Under the pieces are notes generated by a model, which did no database searches, had not been told where the DNA came from, and saw only the letters and a list, made by a program, of their open reading frames with translations. The position numbers were made by a program, and so were the translations under genes. 64,000 nt of DNA from Nocardioides kribbensis (GTDB lineage: Bacteria; Actinomycetota; Actinomycetes; Propionibacteriales; Nocardioidaceae), in assembly GCF_015070375.1 (NCBI RefSeq), contig NZ_JADCLL010000001.1, forward strand, positions 746,501 through 810,500. The letters run 5' to 3'. Each line of letters begins with the position of its first letter. Position 1 is the first letter of the stretch. Positions 41,712 through 49,987 of this stretch are shown here, piece after piece.

Positions 41712-44608
41712 CGCGCTCGCCTCCTCTCACGGGTGGGTGCGCCGAGCACCACGACCGCCACCGCACCGAGCAGCTGCACGCCGAGGAGCGCGACGTGGAG
41801 CCACGAGCGCGGCCCGTCGAGGGCGTCGGGGTCGAGCGCGCGGGCGACGCGCCAGGCGCGGGTCGAGCGGTCCTCGGCGCTGGCCTGGACCAGGCCGCCG
41901 GTGGCGTCGAGGTCGGCGGCGACGTCGCCGTCGGCGGGCGAGGGCAGCACGACGTACTCGATCCCCTCCCCGGCGAGCGCGTCGACGACGGCGGGGGTCG
42001 GGCGGGCGGTCAGCTCGCGGACGTCGGCGGCCAGGCTGCCGTCGCCCCCGCTGAGCGCCAGCACCTCGTCCTCGCCGAGGGTCGTGCCGTCGCCGCGCAC
42101 GACGGAGTAGGTGAGGCCCTGCGACACGTCGCCGCGCAGCACCAGGATGCCGTGCTCGGGGCCGAGCTCGGCGCGCTGCACCATGTAGGCCGGGATGTCG
42201 TCGTCGACGGAGTCGGCCAGGGCGTCCTCGGGCCCCGCCACGAACCACCCGAGGGTGGCCAGCGGCACGAGCGCGGCCAGCGCGGCGCCCGCCAGGACGC
42301 CGGCCCGCAGCACGCCCCGGGCGTCGTGCCTGACCGACTCCCAGGCCCCCATCGCCCCGAGGACGGTCGCGGTGACGAGAGCGCCCTGGAGCAGCACGAC
42401 GAGCGCACCGAGGCCGGCCGGCGTCGAGGTGGCCGCCAGGGCGAACGAGACCGACGAGAGGCCCAGCGCGAGCAGGGCCGCGACGGCGGCGGCCAGCCAG
42501 CACACCAGCACCGGCACCCGCGTCGCGCGCGGCACCAGCGCGAGCCCGGCCAGCACGGCGGGCACGAGCCCGAGCGCCACCGGGGCGCCGAGGTCGCTGA
42601 CCCGTCCGGCCAGCAGGTCGAGCCCCCCGAGCGCGGCGTGCGGGAGGCGGCCCGGCTCGAGCAGCAGGCCGGCGCCCGCGCCCTCGCGCAGCGCGCCGAC
42701 CCACCACGGCGAGAGCAGCACCACCGGCACGAGCAGGGCGGTGACCGGCGGGCCCCAGACCGAGCGGTCGCGCACCACCGCGCGGAGCAGGAGCGCGGCG
42801 CACAGCAGCACCACCACGCCCAGGACGGCGGCGAAGAGCCACGCCGCCGGACCGAAGGCGGTGACGAGGGCGAGCAGCAGACCACTGCGCCAGGCCGCGC
42901 GCCAGCGGCGGTCGGGCGCCGGGTCGGCGAACCCGAGGGCGGCGTGGGCCAGCCACGGCAGCAGCGCGGCGGCCACGACCGGCCCGAGGCGACCGGCGCC
43001 CCAGGCCCCGCTGGCCACGGGCACGAGCGCGAAGGCCGTCGACCCCCACAGCAGCAGCCAGCGCGGCATCCCGCGCGGCGAGACCAGGCGTCCCACGACG
43101 CGCAGGAAGCGCCACGAGCCCCACAGCGCCACCGGCACCGCCAGCACCAGCACCGCGCTCAGCGCCGCGGCGGGCGAGCCGAGCAGCAGGCCGCCCAGCA
43201 GCGCGAGCGGAGCGACGTACGGCGGAGCGGGCACGGCCGTCCCCTGGCCGATGGCGTGCCACGACTCGGTGTGCAGGCGCCACCACGAGCCGACCGCGTC
43301 GGGCACCGGCGAGAGCGCGCCGCCCACGACCGACCCGAAGGCCTCGCGCGCTCCCACCACGGCGAGGAGCACGACCAGGGTCAGCACGATCGCGACGGGG
43401 TTGGTGACGAAGCGCGCGACGACACCGGTGTCGGCGTAGGGGGCGTCCTCGTCGTCCTCGGCCGGTCGCCGCGCGGCGAACGAGGCCGGGTCGAGCTCGG
43501 CCGCGGCGGCGCGCCGCCGCTCGGCGACGTCGGCGGCCTGGTCGGTGGCGGCGGCGAGGAGGTCGGAGAGGGCGTCGAGGCCGTGGCGGTAGGGCAGCCA
43601 GCGCGGCGCGAGGAGGCCGCGCACCTCCTCCGACGGGGCGGTGCGGGCCTCACGGCGCTCGCGGCGGGCGGCCAGCACGGCCCGCGGCCGGGCGGCGATG
43701 TTGACCAGGGCGGCGAGCTCGTCGAGGGCCTCGCCCACCGCCCGCACCAGCAGGAACCCCACGACGCGCAGCAGCGTGCCGAGGGCCAGGCGCAGCGCCT
43801 GCAGGGGCCACAGCCGGTGGTCGGAGTTGACCAGCAGGGTCCACAGCGCGGCGCGCCGCTCCTGGTAGTGGGTGTGGCGTCCGGTCAGGGGCGTGCGGCG
43901 CAGCCCCCGGTGGGCGGCCTCGGCGTGGAAGACGACGGCGCTGGGCACGACGAGCGTGTGGTGGCCGGCGGCGGCGGCGCGCCAGCCGAAGTCGAGGTCG
44001 TTGCCGAAGATCGGGAGGTGCTCGTCGAAGCCGCCCACCTCGTCGAGCACGGAGCGGCGCACGAGCATCCCCGCGGTGTTGACGGCCAGCACCCGGCGCA
44101 CCTGGTCGTGCTGGCCCTGGTCGTACTCGCCGCGCTCGAGACCGGTCTCGCGGCGCCCCGTGCCCGAGATCGTCGCGCCGACCTCCAGGAGACGTCGCAG
44201 CGAGGGCCACTCGCGCAGCTTGGGGCCCAGCACCGCGGCCTCGGGGTGCTCGGCCGCCGCGGCGAGGAGGGCCTCGAGGGCGCCGGGGTCGGGGTTGGCG
44301 TCGTCGTGGAGGAGCCAGACCCAGTCGTCGGGGGCGGTGCCGGGGGCGCCGTGGGGTCCGGCGTCGACCCGGGCGAGGCCCTCGCGCACCGCGGCGGGGT
44401 AGGACGTCGAGCCCGGCACCACGTGGACCGGCCCGAAGGCGGCCTCGAGCAGGGCCACGCTGTCGTCGCGGCTCGTGGTGTCGACGGCCACGACGCGGTC
44501 GACGGGCCGGGTCTGGCCCGTGACGCCGTCGACGACCGCGGGCAGCCAGCGCGCTCCGTCGTGGCTGACCACGAGGGCGACGACGGCAGGGCTTTCCGAG
44601 GCGGGCAC
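41708..44608 (-). CDS. Large membrane glycosyltransferase, family 2
   Basis: The 966-residue protein has an N-terminal GT-A domain (about 1-260): VVALVVSHDGARWLPAVVDG, VDRVVAVDTTSRDDS, WVWLLHDDANPDP (metal-binding Asp pair), VNTAGMLVRRSVLDEVGGFD and DLDFGWRAAAAGH. From about 280 on there are roughly ten or more hydrophobic helices, with a long charged loop near 330-400. Such fusions add sugars at the membrane during envelope polymer synthesis; the donor is unknown. It is the first gene of a two-gene operon with DUF5719, and whiB2 ends 73 nt upstream behind a terminator. Confidence 0.9.
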   Translation of the reverse strand: MPASESPAVVALVVSHDGARWLPAVVDGVTGQTRPVDRVVAVDTTSRDDSVALLEAAFGPVHVVPGSTSYPAAVREGLARVDAGPHGAPGTAPDDWVWLLHDDANPDPGALEALLAAAAEHPEAAVLGPKLREWPSLRRLLEVGATISGTGRRETGLERGEYDQGQHDQVRRVLAVNTAGMLVRRSVLDEVGGFDEHLPIFGNDLDFGWRAAAAGHHTLVVPSAVVFHAEAAHRGLRRTPLTGRHTHYQERRAALWTLLVNSDHRLWPLQALRLALGTLLRVVGFLLVRAVGEALDELAALVNIAARPRAVLAARRERREARTAPSEEVRGLLAPRWLPYRHGLDALSDLLAAATDQAADVAERRRAAAAELDPASFAARRPAEDDEDAPYADTGVVARFVTNPVAIVLTLVVLLAVVGAREAFGSVVGGALSPVPDAVGSWWRLHTESWHAIGQGTAVPAPPYVAPLALLGGLLLGSPAAALSAVLVLAVPVALWGSWRFLRVVGRLVSPRGMPRWLLLWGSTAFALVPVASGAWGAGRLGPVVAAALLPWLAHAALGFADPAPDRRWRAAWRSGLLLALVTAFGPAAWLFAAVLGVVVLLCAALLLRAVVRDRSVWGPPVTALLVPVVLLSPWWVGALREGAGAGLLLEPGRLPHAALGGLDLLAGRVSDLGAPVALGLVPAVLAGLALVPRATRVPVLVCWLAAAVAALLALGLSSVSFALAATSTPAGLGALVVLLQGALVTATVLGAMGAWESVRHDARGVLRAGVLAGAALAALVPLATLGWFVAGPEDALADSVDDDIPAYMVQRAELGPEHGILVLRGDVSQGLTYSVVRGDGTTLGEDEVLALSGGDGSLAADVRELTARPTPAVVDALAGEGIEYVVLPSPADGDVAADLDATGGLVQASAEDRSTRAWRVARALDPDALDGPRSWLHVALLGVQLLGAVAVVVLGAPTRERRRAR

Positions 44609-44653
44609 GACCGCAGACCCTAACCGCCGCGGAGGGGACGCCGAAATGAGAGC

Positions 44654-44676
44654 GGCCCCGGTCGAGGACCGGGGCC
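44654..44676 (-). terminator. 10-bp GC hairpin after whiB2
   Basis: 44654-44663 pairs perfectly with 44667-44676 (loop GAG), starting 6 nt after the whiB2 stop. Confidence 0.75.
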
Positions 44677-44681
44677 TGCAC

Positions 44682-44936
44682 TCAGACTGCGCGCTTCTTC
44701 AGCTTGCGGCGCTCCCTCTCGGAGAGCCCGCCCCAGATGCCGAAGCGCTCGTCGTTCATCAACGCCGACTCGAGGCAGTCGTCTCGGACCTCGCAGGTGA
44801 GGCACACCTTCTTGGCCTCCCTGGTCGATCCCCCCTTCTCGGGGAAGAAAGCCTCCGGGTCGGTCTGCGCACAGAGTGCACGCTCCTGCCAGCCCGCCTC
44901 GTCGGCGTCGGATTCGAGGAGAAAGAGTTCTCTCAC
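44682..44936 (-). CDS. whiB2: WhiB-family transcriptional regulator (WhiB2/WhmD-like)
   Basis: The 84-residue protein has the four Fe-S cysteines of the WhiB family (C22, C45, C48, C54; C-x2-C-x5-C for the last three), the G-I-W-G-G turn at 66-70, and a basic C-terminal helix (ERERRKLKKRAV) that contacts DNA. The gene position next to fbiA and DUF3499 matches whiB2 (Rv3260c, WhmD), which controls septation in mycobacteria. The GTG at 44936 has AAGGG 8 nt upstream. A promoter with TTGACT and TGTAAT is visible about 125 nt ahead, giving a leader of about 115 nt, and a hairpin ends the unit. Confidence 0.93.
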   Translation of the reverse strand: MRELFLLESDADEAGWQERALCAQTDPEAFFPEKGGSTREAKKVCLTCEVRDDCLESALMNDERFGIWGGLSERERRKLKKRAV

Positions 44937-45058
44937 GGCGCTCGCCCTTTCGACCCTGCATTGCTCTGGTGGTGCATGAGGTGTTGCTCGTGGGGGTGTG
45001 CTGCCCGCGGCTGCGGCCGGGCCGGGGACCAGGTGGAACCGTGAACAACACTGCGGGA

Positions 45059-45088
45059 ATTACATGCCTGTCGTGCACCGTAAGTCAA
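45059..45088 (-). promoter_or_regulatory. SigA-like promoter of whiB2
   Basis: On the minus strand TTGACT (45083-45088), an 18-nt spacer and TGTAAT (45059-45064). It predicts a start near 45051 and a leader of about 115 nt before the GTG at 44936. Confidence 0.6.
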
Positions 45089-45213
45089 GCCCGGTTCTGG
45101 TATGGCACCATCCCGCGCGCGCACCACGACCGACCGGCTGCCGGGCATGGCCCGGACGGGCCATGACGGGCCACCCGCCCGTGCCTGCCGCGCGGTCCGG
45201 GACCGGGGTGCGG

Positions 45214-45219
45214 CACAGT
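45214..45219 (+). promoter_or_regulatory. -10 hexamer CACAGT, probable leaderless fbiA start
   Basis: CACAGT is followed by GGAGCC (6 nt) and the ATG at 45226. The GGAG is too close to the ATG to be a good ribosome binding site. Confidence 0.4.
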
Positions 45220-45225
45220 GGAGCC

Positions 45226-46233
45226 ATGCGCGAGATCACCGTCCTGTCCGGCGGCATGGGCGGGGCCCGCTTCCTCCAGGGCCTGCTCCACGGCATCGCC
45301 GAGGGGCTGCTGCCCGGGGTCGCCCCCGACGCCCGGGTCACCGTGGTGGCCAACACCGCCGACGACCTGTGGGTCCACGGCCTCAAGGTCTGCCCCGACC
45401 TCGACACCGTCATGTACACCCTCGGCGACGGCATCGACCCCGAGCGCGGCTGGGGTCGGCGTGAGGAGACGTGGAGCGTGCGCACCGAGCTGGCCGAGTA
45501 CGGCGTGGAGCCGACCTGGTTCGGGCTCGGCGACCGCGACGTGGCCACCCACCTGGTGCGCACGCAGATGCTCGACGCCGGCTACCCGCTCTCCCAGGTC
45601 ACCGAGGCGCTGTGCCGACGCTGGCGGCCGGGCGTCCGCCTGCTCCCGATGAGCGACGACCGGGTCGAGACCCACGTGGCGATCGCCGACGCCGAGGCGC
45701 CGAGCGGTCGGCGCGTCGTGCACTTCCAGGAGTACTGGGTCCGCCTGCGCGCCTCGGTGCCGGCCGAGGCCGTGGTGGTGGTGGGCCTCGACGAGGCGCG
45801 CCCGGCCCCCGGCGTCGTGGAGGCCGTGGCCGAGGCCGACCTCGTGCTCGTGCCCCCCTCCAACCCCGTCGTGTCGGTCGGCACCATCCTCGGCGTGCCC
45901 GGGATCCGCGAGACCCTGCGCGCCACCGCCGCCCCCGTGGTCGGCCTCTCCCCCATCGTCGGCGGCACCCACGTGCGCGGCATGGCGGCCCAGGTCCTGC
46001 CCGCGATCGGTGTCGAGGTCAGCGCCCGGGCGGTCGGGCTGCACTACGGCGCCCGCTCCGCCGGCGGGGTCATCGACGGCTGGCTGGTCGACTCCGCCGA
46101 CGCCGACGCCCTCCCCGCGCTGCGCGAGGCCGGGCTGGCCGCCGAGGCCGTGCCGCTGATGATGACCGACGTCGACGCGACGGCCCGGATGGTCGCGGCC
46201 GCACTGGCCCTGGTGGCCGCCCCCCGCCCGTGA
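45226..46233 (+). CDS. fbiA: 2-phospho-L-lactate (or enolpyruvyl) transferase of F420 synthesis
   Basis: The 335-residue protein has the CofD/FbiA landmarks: [77 protein letters not shown] and [15 protein letters not shown]. It joins the Fo deazaflavin to the phospho-lactyl or phosphoenolpyruvyl group, giving (dehydro-)F420-0; actinobacteria use the phosphoenolpyruvate route. The ATG at 45226 is taken because it starts the conserved [10 protein letters not shown] segment and has a -10 box 6 nt upstream; a longer frame to 44998 is unsupported. It is divergent from whiB2 and overlaps fbiB by 4 nt. Confidence 0.95.
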   Translation: MREITVLSGGMGGARFLQGLLHGIAEGLLPGVAPDARVTVVANTADDLWVHGLKVCPDLDTVMYTLGDGIDPERGWGRREETWSVRTELAEYGVEPTWFGLGDRDVATHLVRTQMLDAGYPLSQVTEALCRRWRPGVRLLPMSDDRVETHVAIADAEAPSGRRVVHFQEYWVRLRASVPAEAVVVVGLDEARPAPGVVEAVAEADLVLVPPSNPVVSVGTILGVPGIRETLRATAAPVVGLSPIVGGTHVRGMAAQVLPAIGVEVSARAVGLHYGARSAGGVIDGWLVDSADADALPALREAGLAAEAVPLMMTDVDATARMVAAALALVAAPRP

Positions 46234-47210
46234 GCGGTGCTGCCGCGGGCGGTGCCCTGAGCGTCGTGGCCCCCGACGGCGTGCCCGAGGTCGGGGCGGG
46301 CGACGACCTCGTCGGACTGCTGCTGCCCCTGGTCGCGCTGCAGGACGGCGACGTCCTGGTCGTCACCAGCAAGGTCGTCAGCAAGGCCGAGGGCCGGGTG
46401 CGCGTCGGCGGGCGCGAGGAGGCCGTGGCCGAGGAGACCGTGCGGGTGGTCGCACGTCGTGGCCCGACCCGCATCGTGCGGACCCGCCACGGGCTGACCA
46501 TGGCCGCGGCCGGGGTGGACGCCTCCAACGTCGCGCGCGGCTCGGTCGTGCTGCTCCCCCTCGACCCCGACCGCTCGGCGCGCGGCTTGCGCGAGGAGGT
46601 CCGGCGCCGCTCGGGCCGCAACGTGGCCGTGGTCGTCACCGACACCGCCGGCCGCGCCTGGCGCGAGGGGCAGACCGACATCGCGGTGGGGGCGGCCGGC
46701 CTGCGCGTCGCCGAGGACTACGCCGGCCGCGTGGACGCCCACGGCAACGAGCTGGCCGTGACGCTGCCCGCGGTCGCCGACGAGATCGCCGGCGCCGCGG
46801 AGCTGGCGCAGGGCAAGCTCGGCGCCCGTCCGGTGGCCGTGGTGCGCGGCCGGGCCGACCTCGTCCTCCCCCCGGACGACCACGGCCCGGGTGCCCGCAC
46901 GCTGGTGCGTCCCGAGGGCGGCGACCTCTTCGGGTTCGGAGCCCGCGAGGCGGTGGTGCGGGCCCTGGCCGGCGACCCGGCCGACCGGGCTCCCTTCGGG
47001 GCTCCGGCCACCGCCGAGGAGCTGGCCGACGCCGTCGGGCTCGTCACCGGCCGACGGCCGCGTCCCGGTCCCGACGGAGGCCTGCGCGCGCCGGCCCACC
47101 CCGCCCTGGCCGCCCTCGCCTTCGCCCACGGCTGGCTGGTGGAGCCGCCGGGGTCACCGCTCGGTGACGATCGGGCCGCCGAGGCCCACCTGCGCCCGCC
47201 GGGTCCGTAG
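46230..47210 (+). CDS. fbiB: Coenzyme F420:L-glutamate ligase without nitroreductase domain
   Basis: The 326-residue protein has a full CofE ligase domain (about 8-250): [55 protein letters not shown] and [21 protein letters not shown]. It adds glutamate residues to the F420 precursor. M. tuberculosis FbiB is about 450 residues and has a C-terminal FMN nitroreductase-type domain that reduces dehydro-F420-0; here only about 75 residues follow the ligase domain ([30 protein letters not shown]), too few for that domain. The GTG at 46230 overlaps the fbiA stop (GTGA). Confidence 0.9.
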   Translation: MSGAAAGGALSVVAPDGVPEVGAGDDLVGLLLPLVALQDGDVLVVTSKVVSKAEGRVRVGGREEAVAEETVRVVARRGPTRIVRTRHGLTMAAAGVDASNVARGSVVLLPLDPDRSARGLREEVRRRSGRNVAVVVTDTAGRAWREGQTDIAVGAAGLRVAEDYAGRVDAHGNELAVTLPAVADEIAGAAELAQGKLGARPVAVVRGRADLVLPPDDHGPGARTLVRPEGGDLFGFGAREAVVRALAGDPADRAPFGAPATAEELADAVGLVTGRRPRPGPDGGLRAPAHPALAALAFAHGWLVEPPGSPLGDDRAAEAHLRPPGP

Positions 47211-47213
47211 ACT
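47208..47213 (+). promoter_or_regulatory. -10 hexamer TAGACT for the DUF3105 gene
   Basis: TAGACT overlaps the fbiB stop codon (TAG at 47208-47210) and predicts a leader of about 73 nt before the GTG at 47293. Confidence 0.4.
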
Positions 47214-47292
47214 CACCCGGCAGGCTCACCCGAGAGGGGGACCCGCACCGACCCGCGCACCCGCACTCCGAGCACCGAGGGACACCAGCACC

Positions 47293-48039
47293 GTGGCCAA
47301 GCCCGCCAAGACAGACCGCCAGGCGAAGATCGACGCGATCCGCAAGTCCCAGAAGGGCGCCGAGAAGCGCCAGGGCTTCGTCATCGTCGGTGTCTGCGCC
47401 GCGATCGCCCTGGCCCTCATCGGTGCCGCCGTGTGGGGCCCCGTCACCGGGTGGCTCGACAAGCGGGAGTACGCCGACCTCGCGGTCTCCGAGATCGGCG
47501 CGCCCGCCTCGGCGTGCACCGACGTGACCACGAAGAAGGCCGACGGCGTCCAGGACCACGTGCCCGACGGCACCACGGTCGACTACAAGACCAGCCCCCC
47601 GGCCTTCGGCGCCCACTGGAACATCGCGGGCGAGGCCCCCGCCACCATGTCGCGCAAGGTCTACACCGACGACCGCCCCGCCCTCGAGGCCCTGGTGCAC
47701 AACCTCGAGCACGGCTACACGATCCTGTGGTACGACGAGACCATCGCCGACGACGACGAGGCGATGACCGAGATCCGCGCGATCGCCGACAAGTACGAGG
47801 GCACCAGCAACCAGCGCGACAAGTTCATCGCCGCGCCCTGGACCTCCGAGGACGGCGACGCCTTTCCCGACGACGCGCACGTCGCCTTCACCCACTGGTC
47901 GGCCGGCGGCCAGGGCGAGACCGACACGACCAAGCAGGTCGGCGCCTTCCAGTACTGCTCGGGCCCCAGCGGCGCCGCGCTCGACGCCTTCATGGTCGAG
48001 TACCCCTACTTCGACAGCCCCGAGCCCAACGGCATGTGA
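47293..48039 (+). CDS. DUF3105 membrane-anchored protein
   Basis: The 248-residue protein has a basic cytosolic N-terminus (AKTDRQAKIDAIRKSQKGAE), one membrane helix (GFVIVGVCAAIALALIGAAV, about 33-54) and an outer domain with the DUF3105 landmarks PPAFGAHWNIAG, ALVHNLEHGYTILWYDE and HVAFTHWSAGG. Two cysteines (SACTDV, QYCSG) may pair. The His-rich conserved segments could bind a metal, but the function is not known. It follows fbiB in the same direction with an 82-nt gap and a separate -10 box, and converges with manC 15 nt later. Confidence 0.88.
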   Translation: MAKPAKTDRQAKIDAIRKSQKGAEKRQGFVIVGVCAAIALALIGAAVWGPVTGWLDKREYADLAVSEIGAPASACTDVTTKKADGVQDHVPDGTTVDYKTSPPAFGAHWNIAGEAPATMSRKVYTDDRPALEALVHNLEHGYTILWYDETIADDDEAMTEIRAIADKYEGTSNQRDKFIAAPWTSEDGDAFPDDAHVAFTHWSAGGQGETDTTKQVGAFQYCSGPSGAALDAFMVEYPYFDSPEPNGM

Positions 48040-48054
48040 CCCGGGGCCGCGCGC

Positions 48055-49170
48055 TCAGGTCAGCCGGGCCCGGCCGGACTCGGTGAGGGCGGCCACGACC
48101 GCCTTCACCTCCTGGGCCCGGGCCCGCGTGGTCACCAGCAGGGCGTCGGGAGTGTCGACGACGACCACGTCGTCGAGCCCGACGACCGCGACCAGCCGAC
48201 CCGAGGGCACCACCAGGCCGGTGCTGTCCACGGCCTCCACGAGCGAGGCGTCGCCCAGCACCACGGGCCCCGTCGCCGCGTCGGCGCCGAGCAGCGCGGC
48301 GAGGGAGTCGAAGTCGCCCACGTCCTCCCAGCCGAAGCCGGCGGGCACCGTCGCCACCCGGCCCGCCGCGGCCGCGGGCTCGGCCACGGCGTGGTCGACC
48401 GCGATGCGGGGCAGGCCCGGCCACAGCTCCTCCAGCCGCGAGCCGTCGGCGGCGATCGCGCGCAGGTCGGCGGCGAACTGCGGGTGCCACTGCGCCAGCA
48501 GGTCCAGCAGCACACCGGGGCGGACGACGAACATGCCGGCGTTCCACCGGTAGCCGCCGCTCGCGAGGTAGCCGGCCGCGACCTCGGGCGAGGGCTTCTC
48601 CACGAAGGAGGCCACCCGTGCCGCGCCGGGGTGGCCCTCGAGGTCCTCGCCCTGCTGCACGTAGCCGAAGGCCGAGGACGGGTGGGTCGGCTCGATGCCG
48701 ATGGTCACCAGCCAGCCGTCGCGGGCCACCTCGACCGCGGTGGTGACCACGGCGGCGAAGACGTCGGGCTCGGTGATGACGTGGTCGGCGGCGAAGGAGC
48801 CCATCACCGCGTCGGGGTCGGCGCGCTCCAGCAGCGCGGCCGCCAGGCCGATCGCGGCCATCGAGTCGCGCGGCGTCGGCTCGGCGAGCACGGCCTCGGC
48901 GGCCACCTGCGGGAGCTGGCGCACCACCGCCGGGCGGTGGGCGGCGCCGGTGACGACGACGAAGCGGTCCTCGGCGAGCGGCTCGAGCCGGTCGACGGTC
49001 TCCTGGAGCAGCGTGCGCCCTTGGCCGCGCAGGTCGCGCAGGAACTTCGGCGCCGCGGCGCGGGACAGGGGCCACAGCCGGGTGCCGGCACCACCGGCGG
49101 GCACCACCGCCCAGAAGTGGTCGAGGGGTGCAGGGGGCGTGCTCGGCACGTCGGTGCCCGGGGCGCTCAT
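48055..49170 (-). CDS. manC: Mannose-1-phosphate guanylyltransferase
   Basis: The 371-residue enzyme makes GDP-mannose from mannose-1-phosphate and GTP. It has the nucleotidyltransferase signature VVPAGGAGTRLWPLSRAAAP with Lys-Phe-Leu, then VVTGAAHRPAV, EPTPRDSMAAIGLAA, SFAADHVI, IGIEPTHPSSAFGYVQ, FVEKPSPE and NAGMFVVRP, as in monofunctional ManC enzymes. No isomerase domain is attached. With ManB it feeds mannosyl donors. The ATG at 49170 follows TAGGGT by 8 nt. It is divergent from the TIGR03089 gene across a 58-nt region. Confidence 0.94.
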   Translation of the reverse strand: MSAPGTDVPSTPPAPLDHFWAVVPAGGAGTRLWPLSRAAAPKFLRDLRGQGRTLLQETVDRLEPLAEDRFVVVTGAAHRPAVVRQLPQVAAEAVLAEPTPRDSMAAIGLAAALLERADPDAVMGSFAADHVITEPDVFAAVVTTAVEVARDGWLVTIGIEPTHPSSAFGYVQQGEDLEGHPGAARVASFVEKPSPEVAAGYLASGGYRWNAGMFVVRPGVLLDLLAQWHPQFAADLRAIAADGSRLEELWPGLPRIAVDHAVAEPAAAAGRVATVPAGFGWEDVGDFDSLAALLGADAATGPVVLGDASLVEAVDSTGLVVPSGRLVAVVGLDDVVVVDTPDALLVTTRARAQEVKAVVAALTESGRARLT

Positions 49171-49178
49171 GGGGCCTC

Positions 49179-49221
49179 ACCCTAGGGCGTGGCCGAGGTC
49201 ACCGGCCCCGGTGCCTAGGCT
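49179..49221. promoter_or_regulatory. Divergent -10 boxes for manC and the TIGR03089 gene
   Basis: TAGGGT (minus, 49179-49184) lies 8 nt before the manC ATG; TAGGCT (plus, 49216-49221) lies 7 nt before the GTG at 49229. Both suggest leaderless or nearly leaderless mRNAs. Confidence 0.45.
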
Positions 49222-49228
49222 GGATCGG

Positions 49229-49987
49229 GTGACCACCTTCGCCGCCCTGCTGAGCGACCTGCTGCGCCACGAGCCGGGCCGTCCGCTGCTGACCTACTAC
49301 GACGAGCGCCCGGGCGACGGGCCCGACCAGCACCCGGGTGAGCGCGTGGAGCTGTCGGTCACGACGTACGCCAACTGGGTCGCGAAGGTGTCCTCGCTGC
49401 TGGTCGAGGAGCACGACCTGGAGCGGGGACAGGTGCTGCGGGTCGACCTGCCGGCCCACTGGCTGACGCCTGTGCTCCTCGGCGCGGCCTGGAACGTCGG
49501 CCTCGCCGTGGACCTCACCGGCGACGGTCCCGCCGACGCGGTCGTCTGCGGTCCGGCGGGGCTGGAGCGCTGGGCGGTCCACGCCGACGAGGTGCCGGTG
49601 CTGGCCTGCTCGCTGCGCCCGATGGGGGTCCGCTTCGCCGACCCGCTCCCGGCCGGGGTCCACGACGTCGGCGTGGACGTCTGGTCGCAGCCCGACTCCT
49701 TCGTCGCCTGGGACCCCGCCCAGGACGACGACGCCGCCCTGGTCGGGTCGGGCGCCCCGGTCACGCAGGGCGAGCTGTGGAGAGCGGCCGCCGCCGGGAG
49801 TGCACTCCCTGACGGCGGCCGCCTCCTCTCGGTGACGAACCCGGCTTCCCCACCGGGGATCGTCACCTTCACCGAGCCGCTCGCGCGCCGCGGCTCGCTG
49901 GTCCTGGTCGTGGGTGGTGCCGAGGAGCGGCTCGCGGCCGTGGCGGCCGCGGAGCGCACCTCGACGCGTCACCCCGCCAGGTCGTAG
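49229..49987 (+). CDS. TIGR03089 family protein
   Basis: The 252-residue protein matches TIGR03089, an actinobacterial family related to the N-terminal part of AMP-binding enzymes: FAALLSDLLRHEPGRPLLTY, VELSVTTYANWVAKVSSLLV, GQVLRVDLPAHWLTPVLLGA and ADAVVCGPAGLERW. It lacks the adenylation core motifs and C-terminal lid, so it is probably not a synthetase. The function is unknown. Its 3' end overlaps the convergent amidase gene by 19 nt, a tail-to-tail overlap in which the two mRNAs would be complementary. Confidence 0.85.
   Translation: MTTFAALLSDLLRHEPGRPLLTYYDERPGDGPDQHPGERVELSVTTYANWVAKVSSLLVEEHDLERGQVLRVDLPAHWLTPVLLGAAWNVGLAVDLTGDGPADAVVCGPAGLERWAVHADEVPVLACSLRPMGVRFADPLPAGVHDVGVDVWSQPDSFVAWDPAQDDDAALVGSGAPVTQGELWRAAAAGSALPDGGRLLSVTNPASPPGIVTFTEPLARRGSLVLVVGGAEERLAAVAAAERTSTRHPARS

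Noticed and set aside
41567..44623. 1018-codon plus-strand frame opposite the large glycosyltransferase
   Set aside because: Antisense shadow with low-complexity Arg/Gly/His/Gln composition.
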